A DNA stretch of 64,000 nt from Notamacropus eugenii (taxonomy: Eukaryota; Chordata; Mammalia; Diprotodontia; Macropodidae), in assembly GCF_028372415.1 (NCBI RefSeq), contig NC_092878.1:139024804-139088803 (forward strand). Direction: 5' to 3'. Under the pieces are notes generated by a model. The model worked only from the letters and a program-made list of their open reading frames with translations. It was not told the DNA's origin and ran no database searches. The translations under genes were made by a program, and so were the position numbers. Below, piece after piece: positions 11,615 to 24,714 of this stretch (the first letter of the stretch is position 1; the number at the start of each line of letters is the position of its first letter).

Positions 11615-11890
11615 AGTATTAGGCATCTAGGTTTTATAGTGAATAGGACACTTGTCCGAAGTCAGAAAGACCCGAATTCAAGTGTAACCTAGGCACTTAA
11701 TGGTCCTATGACCCTGGGCAAATCACTAAATGTAAATCTCTGCCTCCTCTTTCTCATCCATATAATGGGAACAATAACGCCACTTAGCTCATAGGATTAT
11801 TATGAGGATCAAATGAGATAACATTTACAAAGCACTTAGGAGACTGCCTGGCACATAGTAGATACTATATAAATGCTACCTGTCATTATT
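11615..11890 (+). mobile_element. THER1/MIR SINE, near full length
   Basis: 'ctatgaccctgggcaaatca', 'gatcaaatgagataacattt' and 'gactgcctggcacatagtag'. Confidence 0.75.
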
Positions 11891-11899
11891 ATGTCATCA

Positions 11900-12050
11900 A
11901 AGAATCATAGGATTTGGACCTGGAAGGGGCTTTAGAAGTCATATAGCCTCAAATTCTTAATTTATTCCTGACAAAAATGAGACCCAAGAAATGAGGCAAA
12001 TGGTTAAATTCGGGGCAGATGATAAATGGACACAGTCAGGATTGTATCCC
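11900..12050 (-). mobile_element. MIR-type SINE, head to head with the preceding copy
   Basis: 'agaatcataggatttggacc' and 'aaatgagacccaagaaatga'. Confidence 0.55.
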
Positions 12051-12179
12051 TTATTAATTGGCTTCAAATCTATTGTTCTTTTCATGAAAATTTCTTGTTT
12101 TGATTTTTCTATTATAATAACTTTTTAAAAGAATCAATCATAGAAGTTCAATTTAAGAAGTTCAATTTAATCTCTTCAG

Positions 12180-12790
12180 AGATCATTTGTTCTTTTTTTT
12201 ACTTTTTATTTATTATAATTTTGTGTTAATTATTTATATAATAAATATAATTTATATAATTAATTATGTTTTAACTTATTATAAATTTATTTTCTTATTT
12301 GTTTTCAATTTTCAACATTCACTTCCAAAAGTTCCAAATTTTCTCCCCCCTGCCCAAGACTGCATGCAATCTTATTTTACTCTACACATGCATTCTTATT
12401 AAACACATTTTCACATTAGTTCTGTTGCATGGAAGAATTAAAACGAATGGGAGAAGGTATGCATAAAACTAAGCAAAATCAAATGTAACAAAAGAGAAAA
12501 TAGTCTGCTTCAATTTGCATTCTGACCCCATAGTTTTTTTCTCTGGATGTGGATGGAATTTTGCATCATTAGTCCTTTGGAAATGTTTTCGGTCCTTGCA
12601 TTGCTGTAGAAGACAAAGTCTATCAAAAACAGTCCTCACACACTGTGGATGTTACTGTGTACAATGTACTCCTGGTTCTGCTTTCTTCACTCAGCATCAG
12701 TTCATATAAATCTATCCAGGTATTTCTGAAGTCCTCCTGTTCATTATTTCTTATAGCACAGCAGTATTCCAGAGATCGTATTTTGTAACC
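12180..12790 (-). mobile_element. L1 3' end (end of ORF2 plus 3'UTR)
   Basis: Antisense of the marsupial L1 3' region: the plus strand carries 'ttcactcagcatcagttcat' and 'cttatagcacagcagtattcc'. 12520-12700 is the reverse complement of the family seen at 3600-3780. The low-complexity TA-rich part (12190-12290) is its 3'UTR/tail zone. Confidence 0.75.
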
Positions 12791-14300
12791 TCCATGTGTA
12801 GTTTAGATCCAGGAAAACCTCTACCTCAAACTGGACAAGTGATAATCCAACCATCCCTTAAGGACTTTTAGATGACCTATTTACCCAGATGGTCCAAGAA
12901 TCTGATAATGGCGCAGAAATCCACCTTTGCATTCTCATAGTTTCAGTTACCAAACTGATACTTCATTTCCTAGGCCATCTAGGGGAACAGCTGTTACATT
13001 TAGCGCTAAGAATCTCAGCCACCCTTCTGTTTGCCCAACAGAGATGGAAGCCATCACTGTTCATATGTGAAATTCTTTGTCATCTTATGTAAGTTCTTTA
13101 AGTTGCTAAGTGGCAGGGAGCTTTTATATAATCTATAAATTGGGAGAAAAAACCCAGAGTGAGACTATGCATACTTCAGGATCAAATAACTGAAATTAAA
13201 TTACTGCAGAAGATGAAAAAAAAATCCCAAACCTCCAGCTCTTAGCAACAGCCCTGTTTTGTATTGCTCACAATCCACTGAGACTGCATGTCAGCACTGT
13301 GAGAGCAAAGACATTTTTCCAACAAAAAAATTCTCAATACTTTGCAAAGCACAGAGAACTAAACCTCTGAACAGGAATTTGTTCACAGGATACACTTTTC
13401 TTTCCAAAAGAACATCCAATGTGGACAGTATCCTGATGTGTTGAGAACCTTTTCATCTGAATTCGATGTGTTCCTTGGTATCATGAGATGGACCACCTCT
13501 CCTAGTCATTTGCCTCAGACTATCTGTTTAAATGGTTTATCCCAGTTGGCAGCTAGGTGACCCCAGTAGTATGAGTGACTATTGTGTGTCCTCTCTTAAT
13601 TCCAACTATATACCTGAAGAAAAGTCAAATCCTGTAGGATTTTCTACTTAATCCAGCTTCTGTGGTAGGGTGATTTTGTTTAAAAGCTTTACTTAAGTAT
13701 ATCCATTCGGAAAGCAACAGACTATTACTGAGGCAAAATACTGCAGTTCACTAGAAGAACATTATTTTTTTTAGTCCAAGATATAAAATAAATTACCAGC
13801 AAAACTCTTCACAATTTCTTATAAAAATAAGCTGGCAGAAGTTATTGATATATTTCTGTGGACAGGTTCCCAAATGTAGGGAAATGGTGTGCTGTGTTTT
13901 GTTACTTGCATAAATTATCTGTGTCCACATAGATCTTTCTAGATATGACTTACAGGGAGACATGAATATCTTCCACCCGCCATTCTTCAAGGGAAATTTT
14001 GAGTCCTGCCAGGAAGGGAGCAGGAGGTTGGGGTCAAAGGCTTGTTACTTTGCTCTCTTCAAGAGTAGGAGTTTTAAGCTATAAAATGATATCTACAACA
14101 CCCTAAATATTGCTGATATAAAGAAAATAATTTTTAGGTTCAACCTGAGCTCCTGATCATTATCTCTTAATGAGGAAGGAGTATCCCAAGGAGTATCCAA
14201 GTCTTGAATCCTTTCCCACCAAAGACAAATTTCACAGTAAACATATGTTACAAAGCAAACAAATTCATTTATTTAAAGTGATAGCAAACAGAGATCAGAA
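12791..14300. other. No gene or repeat recognised
   Basis: About 1.5 kb of AT-rich sequence with short chance frames only. Confidence 0.5.
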
Positions 14301-14310
14301 TATAGAGAGA

Positions 14311-14449
<139 letters not shown>

Positions 14450-14450
<1 letters not shown>

Positions 14451-14745
14451 GATCAGACCAACATGACAGAAGGCTCTACCACAGGTGGGGCACAAATAGT
14501 CCATATGAACATTTGGAGTGGAGATGTCTCTAAATTTGCAGGTCTCACGTTTCTTTTGAGCTACTGAAGTTTTCTTTGCTCATAGAGCACAGCATCTTCT
14601 TTTATATAGGCACACCATGCTGGGCAGAACTATGCCAGTATCTCCCATGTCTCACAATCAATTCTAAAGTTCTTTGGAGGGACCTTGAGAGTGTCCTTGT
14701 GTCACTTCTTCTGATCTCCATGTAGTCTTTTAGGCTAACATACAT
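14450..14745 (-). mobile_element. LINE fragment (same family), 3' part without tail
   Basis: The reverse complement of 14450-14745 aligns to about 28750-29095 of the longer copy ('ttgagagtgtccttgt', 'ctctaccacagg'). The 3' terminal tail is missing and a TATC/TGTC plus GA microsatellite abuts that end. Confidence 0.75.
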
Positions 14746-15600
14746 CTGTATATTTAGTATAGTGAGCTGAATATAGAGGCATGATCAAGGTGCTGACTCT
14801 TCTACATGTCAACTGCTACCAAGAGTCTTTGTCTCCCCAAAGAGAATCTGGAACTTTGTGTCTTCTCTCTCAGAGTGAGAAGCCAGAGGATCAAGGTCTC
14901 TCATCTCCCAGGCTCTAACTACATAGCTCTCATAGCTATGGAATATTAAATAACCATTTTCTACCAGTAAGAAGAGTCTCATGGAAATGAACTTTGGGGT
15001 AGGGAATACACATATACAACTGAGCTAAGATTTCCACTAACATTATTTTGAAAGAATTATGGTGGGTGGGAGTAAGGAAGAATAGAATTGCTCTTCCTGT
15101 CCAATAACTTGGTTTTGACTTCCTTCTGGGAGGGGATAAAACAGATTAATGTATGTGGTCCCTAAACAACTCACAAAGGTACTCTCCTAAAAAGCTCTTT
15201 CCCATACAGGAAATGTTAGCTATGACCAGGAGCTGTCCACTGTGATTCCATACTATTGCATTAATGATTTGTTGGACTTAGGACTTGTGCTCTGCCTTTG
15301 AACCCTGTCTAATTAATTAGCCTTTTATGTTAGCTGTTGTGATAACTGGCCCCTCTTATCCGAAAGATCTACAGTTTACTTTAGCAAATTGTCTTGATCT
15401 GGTTTCAAATCAACCACCAATCACCCAAATGTAATGTCTGTTATCTTTACTGGAGCTTTCAGTCCTAGCCTTTGCTTAGTTCTTTTCTCCTGGCAGCTCC
15501 ACAGTAAAGGGAGTTCAGAAGGCAGCATCAGTGCCTCTAGCACACAATACAGCAAAGGGGAAAGGGCATTCAACAAAGATATCAGAGTACCTGATGTCTG
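14746..15600. other. No gene or repeat recognised
   Basis: Unassigned sequence between a LINE fragment and a MIR. The first part could be a further decayed LINE piece. Confidence 0.45.
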
Positions 15601-15712
15601 AATTGGTCCAATTACTTAGACCTCAGTTTTCATATCTGCAAAATAATTGTCTAGACTCAATGGTCTCTAATGCATCTTTAACCTTTAAGTTTTATGATTC
15701 TAATGCAGCAAC
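15600..15712 (+). mobile_element. MIR-type SINE fragment
   Basis: 'acttagacctcagttttcat' and 'atctgcaaaataattgtcta', ending 'tttatgattct'. Confidence 0.5.
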
Positions 15713-15774
15713 ATAAACAAGGTTAGTTTGATATTGAAAGGCATGTCACCCAAATGCTAACAATTTTAATACCA

Positions 15775-16010
15775 GCAATAATAATAACAGCACTCATATT
15801 TTAAGGCTTGTAAAATGCTTAAAATTTGTCACATTTGATCCTCACAACAACCCTGAGAGGTAAGTGCTATTATTATCTCATTTTATTGCTGAGGAAACTG
15901 AGATAGATAAGTCTTAAGTCGCTTGTTCAGGGTCACAAAGCTATCTTTTGTTCTCACTAAATCTGAAGTCTAGGTACAGCACTCTATCCCATGTGCCACC
16001 TGTGCATAAC
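15775..16010 (-). mobile_element. THER1/MIR SINE
   Basis: 'gatcctcacaacaaccctga', 'tgctgaggaaactgagatag' and 'cactctatcccatgtgccac'. Confidence 0.75.
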
Positions 16011-16624
16011 AGGCAATTATGCAAAAGAAATTTCTAAGGCAGAGGTCTCTAGGTCTATCAGCTTCACTTCCTCTTTTATTTCTGTCTCTAGTCTAATCTT
16101 CATGAAATCAGAATTGTGGGAACTGACTTACATTGTCCCTACGTGGTTTTATTGAATAAAGTCACTAAAAAAGGTTTAACAAGATACAGACTGACAATAA
16201 GGAATTTATTAGGAGTTAAAACGAATGTTCTAGCTCTATGTCCTGTTTGTCTGGGATGAATGACTTTTCAAGGGGGAATAACAGAAATTTAACAGAATTA
16301 AGAGACTTAATTCTAGCATGAAGTCTTTTACTGTTTTTTTTTTTCCTGGCTTCCTTACTGAATGTGTCTTTAAGGCCCTGGAACTATGTGGACTAAAAAT
16401 AAATAAATAAATAAGTGAAATTTAAAAATTGGCCATCCCTTATAAAGAAGCATATGGTAGCAAAGTAGCACATGAAAACAAGCAGATTGTAGCAGAGGGA
16501 AGTGCAACAAATAGCAAAGCTAGTGACCAGCAGAGATGCCCAGAAGAGAGAATATAATGGCCAATGGAGATCAGGGACACAACATCCAGGAATAATATGA
16601 GGTTCTGCAGCTAGCAGATTTTGT

Positions 16625-16852
16625 CTCTGTTGTTTAGTTATGTCTGACTCTTCATGACCCTATTTGGGGTTTTTTTCACAAAGACGCTAGAGTGATTTTC
16701 TTCTCTTGGGTTCCCATTTTACATTGAGGAAACTGAGGCAAACAGAGGTTAAGTGACTTGCTCAGGGTCACACAACTAGTGTCTGAAACTGGTTTGAACT
16801 TGGGTCCTCCTAACTCCAGGCTGTCTATCTACTTCATCGCCTAGCTGCCCAT
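16625..16852 (-). mobile_element. MAR1 SINE
   Basis: 'cttcatgaccctatttgggg' reversed tail, 'tgaggaaactgaggcaaaca' core, ending 'cgcctagctgccc' (reversed head). Confidence 0.85.
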
Positions 16853-17879
16853 AATGACCTGTAGAGAGCTTCAACCAAGGTTATCAGTACCTCTGTAGTA
16901 GATATATGAATTTCTTTAGGCATATATATGTGCTCTCTATGTGTATGCCTTTCATGCTCAAGCGAAGATCACACAAGTTCCCTGTATATGAAGCTTTCAT
17001 ATGGTTTTCTGACTAAAAATACTCCTTGTATATTGTACCCTTTCATTTATGTCCCCTAAGCATATGTTTTCTACATGTAGACACTCTTTTTGGTGGTGGT
17101 GTGTATGCTAATCTGTGGAAGAACTTTTTGTTTTTGTTGTTATTTAATTTTTTAATTAAATAAGACTAATTTAAACAAACAAAACAAATTTTAATTAAAT
17201 TTGCTTGATTGAACATTTTTTTTTTTTGCTTTGAACTATGCCCTTTCTTTTTGACTTAGTAAAAATAAACACACTGGTTTTAAAATGAATGCTAACTCAC
17301 AGAGGATCTTGAACCTTGGCCATATTTCTCAAGTGTCATGTGTGATGGGGATCCTCACTGTCCACTTTATAAAACTATTTAAATTCCATTTTCATTGCCA
17401 TTAGAATTTATGAACGAAGCTGAGAATTCAACTCAGAAACCCTTAGTATTGCACTTTCCTGATGTTAGCAAAGAGAATGATGACTGTGAGTAAAATCAAA
17501 GGAAACTATTCAGCAGAAACACCGTGGGGCAGTGAAAAGCATCTGTTACTACATGGAAGACATTTCAAACATTCCAGATGTGCCATTGTCTTCTGTTAGT
17601 GTCATCTTCTTGCTCTCTATTTTGAAACTTTAGAATTTACCTGTCCTGTTATGCATTTCTTATTCTCCATGACTTTATAGATTGCATGCAGAAACTTATT
17701 CATCATATTCAATAGTACTTGAAGGATCAAAGAACATAGTTCGTTTAGGCATGCCAGGTCTGGAACTCAAAGTTGTTAAATGATCCTCTACCAAGTCCTC
17801 AATTATACTATGATTCAATACTTTTACAATCATTTTATTTTATCTTTCACTTCCCACGGGTTATTTTTCTTGGTAGAAA

Positions 17880-17880
<1 letters not shown>
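16853..17880. other. No gene or repeat recognised
   Basis: AT-rich, with poly-T and AATTAA runs around 17130-17230. No supported gene. Confidence 0.5.
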
Positions 17881-17955
<75 letters not shown>

Positions 17956-17985
17956 GATAGGTAGACAAATAGACAGATAGATAGT
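17881..17985. repeat. GA tract followed by GATA-like units
   Basis: About 70 bp of GA with one GG interruption, then degenerate TAGA/GATA. Confidence 0.95.
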
Positions 17986-17989
17986 TAGA

Positions 17990-18115
17990 TCATTATCCAA
18001 CACTATATGTCAGGTACCGTGCTAAGTGTGGGATAAGAGGATAAGATAGCCTGCATATTCAAGGAGCTCACATTCCAATGGGGGAAGAAGACAAAGAGAG
18101 CTGTAAAGGAGGAGA
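17990..18115 (-). mobile_element. L2-like 3' end, antisense
   Basis: 'tatgtcaggtaccgtgctaa' and 'ttcaaggagctcacattcca' match the reversed L2 tail. Confidence 0.6.
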
Positions 18116-18139
18116 GAGTACCTGCATCTCAGTAAGGTC

Positions 18140-18251
18140 ATAAATGAAAAGGTGGAAAATTCTGGGAGGAGTAGCAGACATATTAAATAATAGAGTCGGG
18201 ATCTAAATTTCAACACAAATAGAGATTGGATGTGAGATCAATGAAAGCAAT
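18140..18251 (+). repeat. Left copy of a ~110-bp direct repeat flanking the other LINE
   Basis: 'aggtggaaaattctggg...gcagacatattaaataatagagtcgggatctaaatttcaacac' resembles 20702-20820. The first 80 bp match well with small gaps; the last 30 bp match only loosely. Confidence 0.55.
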
Positions 18252-20701
18252 GTGTAGTGCAGAGTGCTGGACTGATCATTGACTCATCCTCTCTGAGAGA
18301 AACATTAGCATGCAACAAAATGGTTACACGATGATTATCAGAAAACTCAACACCAATGGATAAGAGCCCTTATTCATCAGTGAATGGTTTGTTACTATTA
18401 GGAGGAAAACTGAGCCTGACTGACAACACTGAAACAATAAAAAAAGTGGGCAGCTTTCAGAAATTTGTTGAACCATATTGCATTTACTCATTTGGACCTG
18501 AACACTTGGAAGAATCAGAACTGGTTTGATGAAAATGATGGGGAAATTCAGAAACTACTATATGAGAAAGAAGACATCACAGAGTTTGCTAGCAGGATAG
18601 TCCATCCTTTTTAGGAAGGAAGTGCTTAAAAGTTAAGTTCAAACAAGGTTTAGAGAGATATAGGATTCTTGGCTCAGGAAGAATGAATTTGAAATTCAGT
18701 TTGATCCTGATAGTAACAATCTAACACATTTCTACAATGCCCTGAAAGCTATCTATGGACCAATATGGTGCATCTCAGCAATTTAATGATGGTGGAGCCA
18801 CATCAATCAGTGATTATGTGATCCTACAGATAAAATAACTTCCAAAAAGCCTTCCATAGTGTTCTCAGCAGACTGTCATCAACCAATGCTGAAGCTATTG
18901 GCTGTATACTTCAGGTGGAAGTCAATTCCGTTCTATGTTTTCCAACTGAAAAAGAAAAAGTTTTGAATGCCATTAGACTTCTCTTGTATGGCAAAGACTC
19001 TGGTGTGGATTCCATTCCAGTTGATCTTTATAAGACGGGGTTCCACCATTAATACAAAAGGACTGAAATCTTCTGCATTATATAGTAAGAGGAGGTTATC
19101 CTCCGGGAGATCAATGATGCCTCCATTGCCCATCTCCATAAAGGAAAAAGAAATATGTTGTCCTATGGCAATAAAAGGGAGTCTCTTTCTTAGTCATTGG
19201 CAGCAAGATTCTTACCAGAGTTCTCCTTAATCATCTGATCCTTCACTTGAAAGATGGTCATCTACTCAAGAGCCTGGGTGGCTTCAGAAAGGGCTAAGGA
19301 ATGGCCAACATGATGTTTATTGCCCAACAATTCCAGGAGAATGCCAGGAGCAGAACAGAGGTCTGTATACAACATTCTTTGATGTGACCAAGACTTTTGA
19401 TATCATCATTTGTAATGGTCTGTAGAAGATCATGGCAAAATGTAGTTACCCAGAGAAGTTTATGAGTACTGCATGCCAGTTTAATGACTATGTTTTCATG
19501 AGTTTTGGATTATGGGCTATCCTCCCATGCTTTCCCAGTCACCAGTGAAGTGAAGCAAGGCTGTGTGCTTGTTCCCATGCTTTTTGCATGATGTTTTCAG
19601 CAATGTTGTCAGATGCCTTCAATGAGGATGAAAACAGCATTAAGGTCAGCTGCTGCATTGGTGGTAAATTATTTAACATGAAAAGGCTACAAGCAAAAAC
19701 TAAAGTTGCTGGAGAGTTGGTGCAGGACTTTGTTTGCAAATGATTGTGCGTTCCATGAGACTCTGAGGATGAGATTCAATAGAATATAAATTGTATCTCT
19801 CCCACTTGTACAGATTTTGGCCTGACAACAAGAAAACGGAGGTTCTGCACCAATTGGCACCATATCATTCACATGTAGAGCCATCAGTTATTGCGAATGG
19901 AGAAATTTTGAATGCTGTGGATAAGTTCACTTACCTTACTAGTATACTTTGCAGGGATGTATACATAGATTATGAGATTGTTACACACATTACAGAACTA
20001 GCTTAGTGTTTGAGAGATTCTGGAAAAAATGTGTGGGAGAGAAGAGATATTAGCCTGCCTCCAAAACTGAAGGTCTACAGAATCATGTGCTGACCCCATT
20101 TTTGTTTGCAAGTGAAACTTGGACACTCTACCAGTACCATGCCAGAAAACTAAATGACTTCCATTTGAATTATCTTAGGAAGCTTCTGAAGATCATTTGG
20201 CAAGATAAGATACTGGATGCTGAAGTCTTCTTGAGCTGAACTGCCAGATATTCAAACTCTATTACACAGTGCCTGGCCACATTATTAAAATGTCAAATGC
20301 ATGCTTGCCTAAAGGACTATTTTAAAAAGAACTCACACAAAGCAAATACTCACATCAAGGCCAGAAGTGATACAAAATCACTCTCAAGATCTCCCTAGAG
20401 AACATGGGAATCAGTTGTGAGACATGAGAGACACTGGTACAAAACCTTTGAATATGGAATGTCTGCATCAAAGAATGCATTGTGTGCTATAAGCAAAACA
20501 ATGTTGCAAAGCTCAAAAGAAATTTGAAATGTAAAATTCTGGAAATATCTACTTCCCAAGTGTCTATGCCGATTATTTATGTCTGACCTGTAGTAGAATC
20601 TTCCAAGCTTGTATTGGTTTGCTCAGCCAGTTGGACACACTGTTCAGTGACCCTAATATCGTCATTCTATTTTGGTTCTCAGTGCTTATGAAGGACAACA
20701 A
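18252..20701 (+). mobile_element. Degraded LINE (non-LTR retrotransposon), about 2.45 kb, 5'-truncated
   Basis: Reading across many stops and frameshifts, the plus strand shows in order: an endonuclease C-terminal motif (ECWTDH at about 18260), the linker NWFDENDGEIQKLL (about 18510), GKDSGVDSIPVDLYKTG (about 18990), reverse-transcriptase blocks around 19360-19620 including KQGCVLVPMLF, then DDC (about 19740), VDKFTYLTS (about 19920), and a decayed C-terminal C-x2-C finger (about 20580). The 3' end 'tatgaaggacaacaatg' lies near 20700. It is the same family as 27743-29178. I cannot place its clade with confidence; an RTE-like assignment is one option. It is not functional. Confidence 0.85.
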
Positions 20702-20820
20702 TGAATGAGGTGAAGATGTGGAAAAGTGAGAGAACAGTAGATATATTAGATAATATAGTCATAATCTAAAAAGATTTTCAACACTAACAAAATGAAATCC
20801 AGCAGGATAAATGTAAAGTA
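20702..20820 (+). repeat. Right copy of a ~110-bp direct repeat flanking the other LINE
   Basis: 'gatgtggaaaagtgagagaacagtagatatattagataatatagtc...ttttcaacac' follows the LINE 3' tail directly and pairs with 18140-18251. Confidence 0.55.
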
Positions 20821-20824
20821 TTAC

Positions 20825-21810
20825 AGCTGGGTTCAAAATCTCAACTGCACAAATACAAGGAGAATTCTGGCTAGATAATTCTTTTGAAGTATTTTGTTTT
20901 TGTACTTTCAACTCAATATGGGGCAACAATATGACATGTAGGCTAAGAAAGCTAGTGGTACCTTGGACTGTGTTAATAGGGGTATGATGTCCAGAATTTC
21001 ATGAAAAGCAGTGGTGTAGTGGATAGTGCAACTGACTTTGATGTCGGGAAGACTTGGACTCAAGTCCCATCTCTGACTTACTGACTGCCTGACCATGGGC
21101 AATTCATTTAACCTCTCTGGGTCCCAGACAACTCCAGATGATTGTAAGTTGCAGAGCTGATTGAGATCTCCAACTGGTACAGTAAGTTTGCACATAATAA
21201 GTAGCCCAATGCAATGAAATCATCTCTGGTCTGAGTCCAATGACCAGAGGGAGGAGGTAAAAGTCCCATTGTACTCTATCCTTGTTAGACCACTTCAAGT
21301 ATTCAGCTCAATGTGTCATATTTTTGGAAAGATATTGACAAGCTGTAGTATATCTCTGAGCAAAATGATAGGATAAAAACTTGGAAATCATACCATATGA
21401 GAGCTGATTAAAAGAATTTAGGATGTTTACCTTGAATGAGAGAGGACATAATAGCTGCTTTTCACGTATTTTCAAGATAGATTAAATCTGTTTTGCTTTT
21501 CCTTTAAGGGGATGTCTGGAGCAAGATGTTGTTTCTCAGGGGTGGACTTTTAGCTAAAACAAAACAATAATTTCCTAATAATTAGTTATCTAATAATGGA
21601 TGAGCAGCTTGGGAAGCTAGTTGGTTCTTCCTCAGTGGTGATCAGGTACACAGTTGGCACTCAGTAAGTGCTTGTTGAATGACTGGTCTTCAAACAGAGG
21701 CTGGATGACTTCTCTGAGCTATGGATGGAGACTTTCCACCTGAGTACAATTCACTTCAGATAATGCCTGGGACCCTTTCTGACTCTGAAATTCAGTTATG
21801 ACTTGTAGAG
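20825..21810 (+). mobile_element. CR1/L3-type LINE 3' portion with nested SINE
   Basis: 'gatattgacaagctgtagta', 'ttaccttgaatgagagagg' and 'aacagaggctggatgacttc' follow the 3' part of CR1/L3 elements in order. A tRNA-headed SINE (21000-21190) interrupts it, and a short L2 tail-like piece sits at 21645-21685. Confidence 0.6.
21000..21190 (+). mobile_element. tRNA-headed SINE ('caactcc...agttgcagag' type)
   Basis: 'gtggtgtagtggatagtgca', 'gggcaattcatttaacctct' and 'gattgtaagttgcagagctg', inside a CR1/L3 fragment. Confidence 0.6.
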
Positions 21811-21879
21811 CTGACTGTGAGGAACAGTACAAAAGTGATCTATAGAACTTTTTTTTTCTATAAAAGGAATATTTACTTA

Positions 21880-22075
21880 GAATCATAGTTTGAGAGCTGA
21901 AAGGAAATTAGAGATCTTTGAATCCAACTTCCTTCATTTTTCAGATGGGGAAACTAGACTCAGAGGTTACAAGATTTGCTCGGGGTCACACAGCCAGCAA
22001 ATATCTAAGATGAGGCTTGAACTCCCATCTTTTCACCTCCAAGTCCTATACTCTAACCATTACACTGATCATCAT
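21880..22075 (-). mobile_element. MIR/THER1 SINE
   Basis: 'agaatcatagtttgagagct', 'gatggggaaactagactcag' and 'gggtcacacagccagcaaat'. Confidence 0.75.
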
Positions 22076-22079
22076 CAAA

Positions 22080-22984
22080 GTCAGGACTGAGGATCCTTGC
22101 AGGACACTAAGATGTTTTCAGAAGATCCAAGAGGTCAAACTATTTAAATAATGATACTAGTACATTCTAATTTTTAATATGGTAAATATCAAAAAATATA
22201 GTCCAAATATGTAATAACTCTTTAGGGGGCCCTAAATATTTTAAGGGTATGAAGAGACCCAGAGTCTAGAAAGTTGGAGAATCTTGCTGTACCATACCAC
22301 AGTGCTTTTCAAGTTGACCAGTTCCATGCCTCAACAGTTTTTTCATGATCATTATTTGTGAACATGCCATTCACTTTCTCCAAAGCTCCTGGAAGAGAGT
22401 TTCCAGAAAGGAAAACTCTCAACTCAGTTCTAGTTCAGTTCTAATTATTCAAGGACAAGAGCCCAGTTGGAGCAGGCAGGCTGTGAATTGCTCCTTCCCC
22501 TATAGACCTAATATCTTGCTGTGCCTCCCAGGATTTGAGGGCAGCCTGCAAAGTCTATGATGCCTCCTGGCAGGAGTTATTTGCCAAACTCACAAGGAGG
22601 CAATGTTTTCCAGCTGCCTCTACAATGTACCCAGCTGCACTTGTATCAAAAGTCATTGTTATTTCTTCAGCACCTTAAAAAATACCTTTAGTCAGGCAAC
22701 AAAGGCAACCTCTGCACAGACAGTCAGCATGTTCTTTGCTATAAAAACACAGGGACTGAAGCAAAGATACACATGTAAGATTCAGAGGAACTTCTGTGAC
22801 TCAGGTAGCAATCACTTCCAAAAGAGAGGAAAGAAACAACAGGGAATTATCACTTTTGCTTCTTTTTTTTTTCTACTCTGCAGCTAACCTGGCTAATTCT
22901 TGTTTCACAAAGCACTTTCTCCAAAAGAAAAAAAAATCTATACAAAATGGCAGGATTTAGAAAGTGACCCAATCATGTCTTATT
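22080..22984. other. No repeat recognised; unassigned
   Basis: Less AT-rich than its surroundings, with short frames (71 and 94 codons) that show no recognisable domain. It could be unique conserved non-coding sequence. Confidence 0.4.
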
Positions 22985-23125
22985 CTCTTCTTTGTTATAT
23001 TTTTAAATTTAGTATTTAATTTAGTATTAAATTTAATATTTATCCCCAATTGCATCTAAAAATAATTTTTAACATTTGATTATGAATTTGTGAGTGCCAA
23101 ATTCTCTCCCTCCTCACCCCTCTCA
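22985..23125 (-). mobile_element. L1 3'UTR tail fragment
   Basis: On the plus strand 'tttttaacatttgattatgaatttgtgagtgccaaattctctccctcc' is the reverse complement of the L1 end seen at 4000-4060. Confidence 0.55.
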
Positions 23126-23349
23126 TTTAAATGGCATCCTGCTATTTTCTTCACGGATCATTAATTTTTCTGTCAAATAACCACTATGCAGAATATCTTG
23201 GAGCCAACTTGGTCAATATTTAACATGCACTGCGTTTTAGTATTAGGCTAATTCTATCCTGTATTTTAAAATCATAGAAACTTTACCTTCTAACTACACT
23301 GTATCCTTCATGTTGCAGCTTGGCTTTATATTTGGCAGTGTATATGGAG

Positions 23350-23585
23350 AACAATCCCTGGAACAGAGTGCTGGAATTGGAGTCAGGATGACGCATCTTC
23401 CTCATGGCCTTAGACACTTACTAGCTGTGTGATGGACTCTGGGCAGGTCACTTAACCCCATTTGCCTCAGTTTCTTCATCTGTAAAATGAGCTGGAGAAG
23501 GAAATGGCAAATCACTCTAGTATCTTTGCCAAGAAAACCTCAAATGTGGTGGTGAAGAGCCAGATGTGACTGAAAAAGGACTAAC
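23350..23585 (+). mobile_element. MAR1 SINE
   Basis: 'agacacttactagctgtgtg', 'gagctggagaaggaaatggc' and 'tctttgccaagaaaacctca' are in MAR1 order. Confidence 0.85.
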
Positions 23586-23814
23586 CACAATATCCAAAGA
23601 ATATACTATTGCTCTTCAGCCTTCCTCCAAGATAATTCAGCCTAATTCCTTAAATTTTGTTTTGGATTTTTAAAAATGTAATTTATTTATTGAAAACTTA
23701 ATAACCAACAAAAAATTAATATGAAACTACATAAAAATAAAAATAATCATTTCCACTATTTTAAACTTTCCTTTAAAATACGTACATTCATTTATTTGTA
23801 ATAACAAGATACAA

Positions 23815-24005
23815 TAGAGTATGATGTAGCATTTAGAGAGAGGGTCTTCAAGTCATGAAGATGTGGATTCAAACATGCCTGTAACATGTGCCGTCTCTTT
23901 TACCAGACAAATCACTTATCTCCTCAGTGCCTCCAGGCAACTCTAAGAAGATATGTGGTAAAGAAGGAAACAATCTGAATAAACAGTAGTTTCCTCATCT
24001 CAGGT
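23815..24005 (+). mobile_element. tRNA-headed SINE, same type as 21000
   Basis: 'tcaagtcatgaagatgtgg', 'acaaatcacttatctcctca' and 'tgcctccaggcaactctaag'. Confidence 0.55.
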
Positions 24006-24714
24006 TCAGTCAGGTAAAAAATATCCAACATCACAAGTGTCTCCTTTACTCCTAGGTTGCCTTCAGAACGTTTTTGTTTTTTCTCATCTCATGCTACTGT
24101 TATTACTTTTTAAAATGTACATATTGTTATTTAAATATTCCCATATATTTTAATCATCATATCTTTTTTTCTTTATGGTACAATGGCATTAAACATTTAC
24201 TCTGTATCAAACACTGCTCATGAACCTTTTCCCTATTCATAGATGTGAAAGGTAACTTCTTTTTGATCCTGCAGTTGGTTTATGATGTGACCTTTTATAT
24301 CGAGGTTATGCATTTATCCATTTGGAGATTAGCTCAGCATGTGATCTGAGGTATTTGTCTTCCAGACTATCATTCAGTTTTCCTACCAATTTTTGTCAAA
24401 TAATGAGACCTTCCCTCAGTAACCGAATTCAATAGTTTTGGGTTTATTGGACACTATGCTACTGTATTTGCTTCTATTTGTTGTTATACATAATCATTTC
24501 CACCTATTGACCTCACTTTTTCTAACCAGTGCCAAATTAGTAATAACATAAAGATATTTAAATTTTAATTAATTAAAAATTTTAATTTATTTAATTTTAA
24601 AATTATTTGTTTTTCTTTATTAATTATTTAATTTATATTATATATTCATGTAGAGATCATATATATATATAAGAATTAATTTGCTCATTATTTATATTGA
24701 TTTTTAAAATTAAC

